From an uncultured Chthonomonadaceae bacterium (GTDB taxonomy: Bacteria > Armatimonadota > Fimbriimonadia > Fimbriimonadales > Fimbriimonadaceae): a stretch of 20,607 nucleotides of DNA. Every line of letters begins with the position of its first letter. Position 1 is the stretch's first letter. Under the pieces are notes generated by a model. The model did no database searches and was not told where the DNA came from. It saw only the letters and a program-made list of their open reading frames with translations. The DNA lies in the NCBI GenBank assembly GCA_946479035.1, contig CAMLDW010000040.1, positions 1 through 20,607 on the forward strand, read 5' to 3'. Below, one piece after another: positions 14,441 to 20,607 of the stretch. Made by a program: the position numbers and the translations under genes.

Positions 14441-17400
14441 TTAGACTTGCAGCACGAATGTCAGCACCTCGAACGGCCGGTACTCGAACTTGACCGCGCC
14501 CTCGCGCACCTCGAGCTCCTTGAGCGGGCTCTCCTCCAGGTCGGCGAGCCAGGCCCTGCGCACCTTCTTCGCGCAGATCAGCTGCGCGCTGCCGCGCGTG
14601 TTGTGGCACTCGTAGGCCCGCACCACGATCCGCTCCGAGTCCTCGGCCTTCTTGACCGCCTCGACCACCACGCTGCGCGCGTCCGCCGCGACGAACTGCG
14701 CAGTGTGCGATGCGCGCCCCTTCCCCGGGCCGACGAGCGCGGTGCGCGCCTTCGCGTTGAGCGCGTACGCCGCAGCCACGACGTCCGAGTGCTGGATCTG
14801 GTCGTAGTGCGGCAGCAGCACGTACGTGAAGCGGTGCACGCCGATGTCGCAGACCGGGTCCGGCGACTTCGGCGCGCGCAGCAGGGTCTGACGAAGCACG
14901 TTCCCCTTCACGTCGTGGCCGTACTTGCAGTCGTTGAGCAGCGCGACGCCGTGCCCGCCCTCGCTCAGGTCTACCCACTTCTGGGCGCACACCTCGAACT
15001 GCGCTATGTCCCAGCTCGTGTTGTTGTGCGTGGGCCGCTCGACGTGACCGAACTGGATCTCGTACGTCGCACGGCCCGCGTTGACCGCGACCGGGAACGC
15101 GACCTTGAGCATCTTGTTCTCCTCGCGCCAGTCGACCCACGTGTCGAACCGGACCCCCGGCGTCGGTCCCACGCTGATCCGTTGCTTCAGCAGCGAACTG
15201 CCGATCTTGCGCACGACCTCGATCGCGGCGCGCACCGGCCCTTCCTCCACCAGCTCGATGCTCTCGCACTTCGTCTGATCCTCGCCGGCCTCCAGGTTGA
15301 ACACCTCGACGTCCCACGCGTCCCAAAAGAGCGGGTGGTCTTCAAACAGCTGGAAGACGTTCGCTGCCTCGCCGCGCGCGACGAACTCCACCGGGCCGTC
15401 GTCCAGCGTGCGCACGCTCGTCACGTTCCCGTTCGCGTCGAACCGCACGGAGAACTCCGCGTTCTCCAGCCGGCGCGGCGCAGCCTTGATGCGCGGGTGC
15501 AGCGTGGGCGACTTGGTGCCCAGGTCGCCGATGGCGACCGCGCCGAGCGCGGGCTCCGGCGTGCGGAAAAGCAGCTTCCTCTCGCCGAACTCCTCGACGA
15601 GCTGCACGGGCAGGCGCTCTTCGCCGATTTGCAGGCTCTTCGGCGCGCGCCCTTGCGGCCACGCCACTTCTACCTGCGAGGGCACCGAGCTGTTGTGGAA
15701 CACGGCGAGCGGCTGTTGCATGCCGGTCGTGTCGAGCCGCGCGGCGATTGCCTTGAGCGACCTCTCGACGATCGCTCCGCCCTCCTCGCGCACCCTGTCG
15801 TAGTCGCGCGCGCTCTCCTCGTAGACTTCGCGCACGGAAGAACCTGGAATGATGTCGTGGAACTGGTTGAGCAGCACGACCTTCCACAGCCTCTCGAGAT
15901 CCTTCGCGGGGTACGACTTTCCAAGGCCGTCCGTAAAGCAGGCGAGCCACTCCGCGTCCCGCAGCAGGAACTCGCACTCGCGGTTCCCCTTCTTGTTCGC
16001 GGCCTGGCTGGTGTAGGTGCCTCGGTGCAGCTCGAAGTAGAGCTCGCCGCACCAGGTCATCAGGTCGCGGCTCCCTTCGTACGCGGCGCGGAAGAAGTCC
16101 GCGGCCTGCTTCTTGCGCTCGACGCTCGGCAGGCACGGCGCGTTCCTCGCGCGGCGCAGCCGCTCGAGGTGGAACTCCGTCGGTCCGCCGCCGCCGTCGC
16201 CGAACCCGTAAAGTAGCAGCGTCCGGTCGCAGCGCGCGTGGTCCTTGTAGTTCTTCAGGCTCTGCAGGATCTCTCGCGGGGTGCAGTCCGCGCAGTAAGT
16301 GTGCGCGGGAGGAAAGTGCGACCACACCTTGGTCCCGTCGATCCCTTGCCACCAGAAAGTGTCGTGCGGGATCTTGTTGTACTGGTTCCAGCTCAGCTTC
16401 TGCGTGAGGAAGTACTTGATGCCAAAGCCGCTCAGGATCTGCGGGATCGCGGCGGAGTACCCGAACACGTCCGGCAGCCACATGTCCTCCGTGGTCACGC
16501 CGAAATGCTTGCGGAAGTAGCGGCGACCGTAGAGGAACTGCCGCACGAGCGACTCCGCGCCCGTCAGGTTGCAGTCCGCCTCCACCCACATGCTTCCGGT
16601 CACCTCCCACTGCCCCGACTTCACCGCCGCCTTCAAACGCTCGAAGAGCTCCGGGGACCGTAGTTCCAGCCATTCGTACTGCGAGGCCTGCGAGTGCACG
16701 AACACGTGCTCAGGGTAGCGGTCCATCAGCTCGAGCTGCACCGCCGTCGTGTGGACCATCTTCTGCTCCGTCACGGCGAGGGGCCACAGCCAGGCTGTGT
16801 CCAGGTGCGCGTGTCCGACCGGCGTCACGGTGTGCGCGACCGTCTCGGGCACCGAAGCCATCGCGTCGCGCAGGGCCTTGCGGCACGCGGGCACCGAGCC
16901 CGGCTTGGACGCGTCGTAGGCGTTGCACACGTCGTTGAGCGCGCGCAGCAGCGCGTGGTGCGGCTGGCCGTCCTCGGGGAGCGCACCGACGAGGTTGAGC
17001 GCGAACTCGCAGTCGAAGTAGAGCGGCCAGAGGTCCATGTCCACGCAGACCAGCAGGAACCCGCGGAACTCCTCGGGCTTCTTCGCGCGCGGTGGCTCGG
17101 TGCCATGGACGCGCGTCTCCGTGTTGTGCGCCCACGTCTGCACCGCGTAGTCGACGGCCTCCCCGCCCTTGGCCGTCGGCAACCGAAACAGGTGGTGGCC
17201 GTGGTCGAGCCCGCCCAGCGCCGCGCCGTCGCGCCAAAACGTACCCTCCACCATCTCGCCCCGCTCGAACTGGACGACCGCCTCGCCGTACGCGATCGCG
17301 ACCTCGCGCCCTTGCCACGCTGCAGGGACCTTGCCGGTCACGCGGTACCAACCTTGCTTGTACGCGGGCCCCCACTTGAAGCCCGGATGCACTTCGCTCC

Positions 17401-17554
17401 AGGATCCGTCGCGCTTTGCGCCGCGGTCGTCGCTGAACGCTCCAGGGCAGAACTGAGTCGCGAGCGGCGCGCTCTCGTACACGAGCTTTTCACGCAGTTC
17501 CCTCTCGATGAACTGCTTGGCGCGGTCGAACGTCGTCTTGGGGTGCTTGAGCAT
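14441..17554 (-). CDS. Alpha-mannosidase, glycoside hydrolase family 38
   Basis: This 1037-residue protein has the size of class II cytosolic (Ams1-like) GH38 enzymes, which release alpha-linked mannose through a retaining mechanism with a Zn ion. It has no signal peptide. Catalytic-domain motifs: GHAHLDTAWLWPL with metal ligands H250 and D252; WEVTGSMWVEADCNLTGAES (about 311-330); WLPDVFGYSAAIPQILSG with the nucleophile Asp at 362; and NQFHDIIPGSSVREVYEES (near 560-580) with another metal-site His. An N-terminal domain (about 1-240) and a long C-terminal beta-rich region follow the family plan. The ATG at 17554 fits, but no Shine-Dalgarno is visible; TAGAAT at 17579-17574 is a possible -10, 19 nt upstream. 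Its promoter region overlaps that of the divergent dprA-like gene. The physiological glycan is not known. Confidence 0.94.
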   Translation of the reverse strand: MLKHPKTTFDRAKQFIERELREKLVYESAPLATQFCPGAFSDDRGAKRDGSWSEVHPGFKWGPAYKQGWYRVTGKVPAAWQGREVAIAYGEAVVQFERGEMVEGTFWRDGAALGGLDHGHHLFRLPTAKGGEAVDYAVQTWAHNTETRVHGTEPPRAKKPEEFRGFLLVCVDMDLWPLYFDCEFALNLVGALPEDGQPHHALLRALNDVCNAYDASKPGSVPACRKALRDAMASVPETVAHTVTPVGHAHLDTAWLWPLAVTEQKMVHTTAVQLELMDRYPEHVFVHSQASQYEWLELRSPELFERLKAAVKSGQWEVTGSMWVEADCNLTGAESLVRQFLYGRRYFRKHFGVTTEDMWLPDVFGYSAAIPQILSGFGIKYFLTQKLSWNQYNKIPHDTFWWQGIDGTKVWSHFPPAHTYCADCTPREILQSLKNYKDHARCDRTLLLYGFGDGGGGPTEFHLERLRRARNAPCLPSVERKKQAADFFRAAYEGSRDLMTWCGELYFELHRGTYTSQAANKKGNRECEFLLRDAEWLACFTDGLGKSYPAKDLERLWKVVLLNQFHDIIPGSSVREVYEESARDYDRVREEGGAIVERSLKAIAARLDTTGMQQPLAVFHNSSVPSQVEVAWPQGRAPKSLQIGEERLPVQLVEEFGERKLLFRTPEPALGAVAIGDLGTKSPTLHPRIKAAPRRLENAEFSVRFDANGNVTSVRTLDDGPVEFVARGEAANVFQLFEDHPLFWDAWDVEVFNLEAGEDQTKCESIELVEEGPVRAAIEVVRKIGSSLLKQRISVGPTPGVRFDTWVDWREENKMLKVAFPVAVNAGRATYEIQFGHVERPTHNNTSWDIAQFEVCAQKWVDLSEGGHGVALLNDCKYGHDVKGNVLRQTLLRAPKSPDPVCDIGVHRFTYVLLPHYDQIQHSDVVAAAYALNAKARTALVGPGKGRASHTAQFVAADARSVVVEAVKKAEDSERIVVRAYECHNTRGSAQLICAKKVRRAWLADLEESPLKELEVREGAVKFEYRPFEVLTFVLQV

Positions 17555-17573
17555 GGCGGGCGCGAGGGCCGTG

Positions 17574-17591
17574 ATTCTACCAAGGTAAAAT
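17574..17591. promoter_or_regulatory. Overlapping divergent -10 elements (mannosidase / dprA-like)
   Basis: On the plus strand TAAAAT (17586-17591) ends 9 nt before the GTG at 17601, which has no Shine-Dalgarno, so the DprA-like protein is probably translated from a leaderless mRNA. On the minus strand TAGAAT (17579-17574) lies 19 nt before the mannosidase ATG. The two hexamers are 6 nt apart, so the two promoters would compete for polymerase in this 46-nt gap. Confidence 0.4.
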
Positions 17592-17600
17592 CACGGCGCT

Positions 17601-18530
17601 GTGACAAAGGGAGAACGACTCGCGAGCGAGGCCGCTCTCTGCGCGCTGTACTTGCGCGGCGCGCCCGTTCCTTCGCGCGTCTCGCGCCGCAGGTGGCCGC
17701 TCGTCGCGGACGCGCTGCGCTCTCTGGCCCCGGACCTATCGAGCGTCGGTGAGGCGCTGCGCTCGCGCGGGCTCTACGACGAGTCGGCCGCGCTCGCCGC
17801 TCCCGGATCGCTGTCGTGGGCGCTGGACGCCTGCCTTGCTGGCCGCGCGCTCACGTTCCTCTCGCCCAGCTACCCGCTCGGATGGACCGCCGCGCTCGGC
17901 GCGGGAGCGCCGCCGTGCGCGTGGGTGCGCGGCGAGGTCCCCGTCGCGCCTGCCGTGGCGATCGTCGGCTCGCGCTTGCTGGGGCCGGGCGACCGCTCTT
18001 TTTGCAGCGGCGCGGCGCGCCTTCTCATGCGCCATTGCCGCACGCTCGTCAGCGGCGGCGCGGTCGGCACCGACTCCGTCGCCGTGGAGTCCGCGCTCGC
18101 CTGCGGCGGAGCAGGCCGCTGCGTGGTCCTGCTCCCCAGCGGGATCGACCGCGCCGCACCTTCCCCGGGCGTCTGCCTCATCTCCGTCTGCGAGCCCTCG
18201 GCCGAGTTCACGACCGGCGGGGCGATGGAGCGCAACGCACTCATCTACTCCTATGGCCGCCGCGCGCTGGTGCTGCGCCCGCGCCTGCGGCAGGGCGGCG
18301 CGTGGCACGGCGCGGTCGACGCGCTGCGCCGACGGCTCGGCGACGTCATCGTGCGCGCGGGCGCCGACGAGCCCTCTGCCGTGCTCGTGCGCCTGGGCGC
18401 GATCCCTTGCGCCTCGCTCGGAGACCTCCCCGCGCTCCTCGAGCGCCTTCCTGCACCCGCGCAGCCCGACCTCTTCGGCGCTTCTTGCGTCCGCTCTGGT
18501 GCCCCGATTTACGGCGCGCGCTCCGCCTAG
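17601..18530 (+). CDS. Divergent DprA/Smf-like protein
   Basis: This 309-residue protein has a Rossmann-like core at about 110-240 in the order of DprA, the loader of RecA on incoming single-stranded DNA. VAIVGSRLLGPGDRSF matches the family strand VAIVGTRxxT; LVSGGAVGTDSVAVESAL stands where DprA has SGLARGIDxxAHxGAL; CVVLLPSGID stands for the next strand; and FTTGGAMERNALIYSYGRRALVL stands for FPxRNRIIAGLSxxxLVVE. Several usually conserved residues are changed: the AH pair is VA and RNR is RNA. An N-terminal region of about 100 residues is helical; only about 60 residues follow the core, with no clear winged helix. The GTG at 17601 lies 46 nt from the divergent mannosidase start. Its stop shares CTAG with the stop of ruvC. 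A role in DNA uptake or recombination is likely but a changed function is possible. Confidence 0.7.
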   Translation: MTKGERLASEAALCALYLRGAPVPSRVSRRRWPLVADALRSLAPDLSSVGEALRSRGLYDESAALAAPGSLSWALDACLAGRALTFLSPSYPLGWTAALGAGAPPCAWVRGEVPVAPAVAIVGSRLLGPGDRSFCSGAARLLMRHCRTLVSGGAVGTDSVAVESALACGGAGRCVVLLPSGIDRAAPSPGVCLISVCEPSAEFTTGGAMERNALIYSYGRRALVLRPRLRQGGAWHGAVDALRRRLGDVIVRAGADEPSAVLVRLGAIPCASLGDLPALLERLPAPAQPDLFGASCVRSGAPIYGARSA

Positions 18531-19009
18531 CGCGCGAGCAGGGTGCCGGCGCGCAGCGCGTGCGTCACCGCGACCGCGAGCGCGTCGGCGACGTCGTCGG
18601 GGCTCGGCGGCTCGGCGAGCCCCAGCAGCTTCGCTACCATGAACTGCACCTGACGCTTTTCCGCCGCGCCGTTTCCCACGACGCTCAGCTTGACCTCCGG
18701 CGGCGAGTACTCCGTGCAAGTTAGGCCCCACTGCGCCGCGGCAAGGTGGATCACGCCCAGCGCCTTGGCCACGTCGATCGCGCTGGTCTGGTTCTTGGAA
18801 AAGAAGAGCCGCTCCGTCGCTACGCAGTCCGGCTTGGCTCGCGCGATCAGCGCCGTCACCTCTTCAAAAAGGTCCAGAAGCCGTAGCGGAGTCTCTTTTC
18901 GTTCGGTCTTGATCAGCCCGTGCTCGAGCGCTGCGAGCCGCGAGCCGCTCTTCTCCACCACTCCATAGCCGATCCGCTCGAGCCCAGGGTCGATGCCGAG
19001 CACGGTCAC
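18527..19009 (-). CDS. ruvC: Holliday junction endonuclease RuvC
   Basis: This is a 160-residue protein. RuvC cuts four-way DNA junctions as a dimer, after branch migration by RuvAB. Catalytic acids are visible: D7 (GIDPGLERIGYGVV), E66 (VATERLFF) and the C-terminal pair around D139/D142 (SPDDVADALAVAVTHAL), the same spacing as E. coli D7, E66, D138 and D141. The FFSKNQTSAIDVAKALGV segment matches the DNA-contact loop of the family. It starts at a GTG that overlaps the mutL stop as GTGA, with GGAGG 8 nt upstream inside mutL (19018-19022), so translation is coupled. No ruvA or ruvB gene lies in the window. It converges on the dprA-like gene with a 4-nt overlap. Confidence 0.96.
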   Translation of the reverse strand: MTVLGIDPGLERIGYGVVEKSGSRLAALEHGLIKTERKETPLRLLDLFEEVTALIARAKPDCVATERLFFSKNQTSAIDVAKALGVIHLAAAQWGLTCTEYSPPEVKLSVVGNGAAEKRQVQFMVAKLLGLAEPPSPDDVADALAVAVTHALRAGTLLAR

Positions 19010-20607
19010 CGCTTGAACCTCCGCATCAGGTCCGACTTCGGCATCACGACTGTGATCGGTCGGCCGTGGGGGCAGAGGTACGGGTTCTCCGTCTCAGCGA
19101 GGTCCGCCAGCAGCCGCTCCATCTCGGCCATGCCGAGCTTGTCGCCCGCCTTCACCGCCATCTTGCAAGAGCACAAGATCAGGACCTCGTCGCGCGCAGG
19201 TGCAATGCAGCCCGAGGCGGTCCCGTCGGCCAGCTCTTCCGAAAGGTCGCGCAATAGCTGCATCGCGGTGCGCCCGCGGATCGCCGCCGGAACAGACCTC
19301 ACGAGAAAGCTGTCGCCGCCGAAGCGCTCCAGCTCGAACCCGACCAGGCGCAGCTCGTCGAGCTTTTCTGCCAGCAGCTCCGTCGTCCGCCGGTCCAGGT
19401 GCAGGGTCTCCGGCGTCAAGAGCGTCTGCACCTCGATCGGCACCGCGCCGCGCGAGCCCTTCAAACGCTCGTAGAGCACGCGCTCGTGCGCCACGTGCTG
19501 GTCCACGATCAAGAGCGCCGTGTCGTTCTCCGCGACGATGAACGTGTCCGCGACCTGCCCGAGCACGCGCAGGCCCTGCATCATGTCCGGCATCGCGCGG
19601 CTCTCGGTCTCCGGGCGAGCGTCCAGTGGCGCCTGCGCCATCATCGCCAGTTGCACGGCGGCGTGGCCGAAGTCTCCGCCCGCGGCCCGCAGCGCCTCGT
19701 TCGCGCGCGCGACCGACTCCGCGTCCGGCACCATCCCGTGCTCCAGCAGCGCGCCCGTCACGGCGCGGCGCACCGCGTCGAACACGGCGCCGTCCTGGTG
19801 GAACTTCACTTCGCTCTTGGTCGGCGAGACGTTCACGTCCACCTTCGACGGGTCGATCCGCACGTCGATTAGCGCCAGCGGGAACCTCTTTTCCGGCGTC
19901 AGCGACCGAAAAGCCTGGTCGAGCGCGGCGGTCAGGGTCTTCGAGCGCACCGGCCGCCCGTTGACGAACAGCCAGTACCAGTTCCTGTTCGGCTTCGTGT
20001 AGTGCGGCGGGCTGACGAAGCCGATCGCGCGCGCCGTGCCGTTGAAGCCGTCGACGGGCGCGAGCGCCCGCGCGGCCTCCCTTCCCCACACCTCGGCCAG
20101 CACGGTCAGCGCGTCACCGGAGCCGGTCGTCTCCACCAGCACCGCGGTCCCGTGCGTCAGGCGGAACACCACCTCCGGTTGCGAGACCGCGTACTTCGAG
20201 ACGACCTCCACCACCGCCGCCACCTCGGTCGCATCGGTCTTCAAGAACTTCAGCCGCGCCGGGGTGTTGAAGAAGAGGTCCTCGACCGTCACCGTCGTGC
20301 CGCGCGGCCCCGGCTCCGCCCCTGGCTCCTCCACCGCCCCCCCCTCGACGTGCAGTAAGCACCGCAGCCCGTCCCCCGTCCCCGTGGAGAGCACCATCCG
20401 ACAGACCGAGGCTATCGAAGGGAGCGCCTCGCCACGAAAGCCCAGCGTCGCGACCCCGAGCAGGTCGTCCGCGCTCGAGATCTTGCTCGTGGCGTGGCGC
20501 TGCAGGGCCAGCAGGGCCGAACCGGCGTCCATGCCGCACCCGTCGTCGGCGACCTGGATGAGCCTGCGCCCGGCCTCCTCCAGGTGAACCTGGACCCGCC
20601 TCGCGCC
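19006..20607 (-). CDS. mutL: DNA mismatch repair protein MutL, N-terminus off window
   Basis: The reading frame stays open to the window edge, so the ATG at 20532 is internal: the 25 codons before it read GARRVQVHLEEAGRRLIQ and VADDGCG, giving the GHL ATPase motif DxGxG (DDGCGM). ATP motif I (the EVVERPASVVKEL region) is missing because it lies past the edge, about 50 residues. Motif III (TLGFRGEALPSIASV) is present. The C-terminal dimerisation domain carries the endonuclease set: DQHVAHERVLYE (family DQHA-x2-E-x4-E), SCKMAVKAG (family ACRxAVKAG), CPHGRP and the final FKR. A QTLLTP sequence fits the sliding-clamp binding motif. MutL of this type nicks DNA in mismatch repair without MutH, stimulated by the clamp. 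533 residues are visible. The gene overlaps ruvC by 4 nt. Confidence 0.96.
   Translation of the reverse strand, partial: GARRVQVHLEEAGRRLIQVADDGCGMDAGSALLALQRHATSKISSADDLLGVATLGFRGEALPSIASVCRMVLSTGTGDGLRCLLHVEGGAVEEPGAEPGPRGTTVTVEDLFFNTPARLKFLKTDATEVAAVVEVVSKYAVSQPEVVFRLTHGTAVLVETTGSGDALTVLAEVWGREAARALAPVDGFNGTARAIGFVSPPHYTKPNRNWYWLFVNGRPVRSKTLTAALDQAFRSLTPEKRFPLALIDVRIDPSKVDVNVSPTKSEVKFHQDGAVFDAVRRAVTGALLEHGMVPDAESVARANEALRAAGGDFGHAAVQLAMMAQAPLDARPETESRAMPDMMQGLRVLGQVADTFIVAENDTALLIVDQHVAHERVLYERLKGSRGAVPIEVQTLLTPETLHLDRRTTELLAEKLDELRLVGFELERFGGDSFLVRSVPAAIRGRTAMQLLRDLSEELADGTASGCIAPARDEVLILCSCKMAVKAGDKLGMAEMERLLADLAETENPYLCPHGRPITVVMPKSDLMRRFKR

Noticed and set aside
14378..16216. Long plus-strand open frame (612 codons) opposite the alpha-mannosidase gene
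   Set aside because: Its translation is Arg/Leu/Val/His-rich with no domain, and the opposite strand carries an unmistakable GH38 enzyme. Long antisense frames are expected at this GC content.
1..20607. CRISPR array, tRNA, rRNA or insertion sequence
   Set aside because: Scanning both strands by eye I saw no regularly spaced repeats, no tRNA cloverleaf with TTCRANNC box, no rRNA signature and no transposase-like frame.

Overview
This is a gene-dense, high-GC bacterial chromosome segment of about 20.6 kb. Eleven of the protein genes are complete, two run off the window ends, and one orphan small gene sits among them. No tRNA, rRNA, CRISPR array, transposase, integrase or att site was seen, and no gene-free stretch exceeds 300 bases. 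The gene mix (tricorn-like S41 protease, GH38 alpha-mannosidase, PilC, MutL with endonuclease motifs, a WhiG/SigB-like sigma factor, threonine dehydrogenase) and several apparently leaderless starts suggest a soil or sludge bacterium of the Armatimonadota (Fimbriimonadia-like). That placement is an inference from gene content, not a measured phylogeny.

Layout. 1-312 (minus): 5' part of a gene with one membrane segment and then what looks like the beginning of S-adenosylmethionine decarboxylase. 542-3751 (plus): secreted tricorn-like protease. 3805-6270 (minus): operon of a RibD-C/DHFR-like reductase, an FtsX/MacB-type permease and its LolD/MacB-type ATPase, convergent with the protease across a long hairpin. 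6342-7607 (minus): a sigma-70 factor fused to a degenerate GGDEF domain. 7721-8926 (minus): PilC/GspF pilus platform protein. 9065-10897 (minus): large cytoplasmic TPR protein. 10942-11973 (minus): L-threonine 3-dehydrogenase-like enzyme. 12141-13937 (plus): a conserved protein of unknown function, then an OmpR/PhoB-type response regulator. 13974-14282 (minus): a 102-residue protein resembling the phage Acb2/Tad1-type small-protein family. 14441-17554 (minus): GH38 alpha-mannosidase. 17601-18530 (plus): divergent DprA-like protein. 18527-20607 (minus): mutL (5' end off the window) translationally coupled to ruvC.

The two most unusual items are (i) the sigma factor-GGDEF fusion, in which the catalytic GGDEF motif is lost (GTAGF) while an RxxD sequence remains at the spacing of the c-di-GMP inhibitory site, suggesting a sigma factor that could sense c-di-GMP directly, next to a pilus gene; and (ii) a chromosomal, apparently non-prophage gene for a small protein resembling the phage nucleotide-sponge family.

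Regulation visible in sequence. Four genes (542 plus, 11973 minus, 10897 minus, 17601 plus) have no Shine-Dalgarno sequence but have a TANNNT hexamer ending 7 or 9 nt before the start codon, the pattern of leaderless transcripts. Others (312 minus, 4446 minus, 8926 minus, 12141 plus, 14282 minus, 19009 minus) have clear Shine-Dalgarno sequences. Strong GC-rich hairpins without T-tracts lie at several gene ends.
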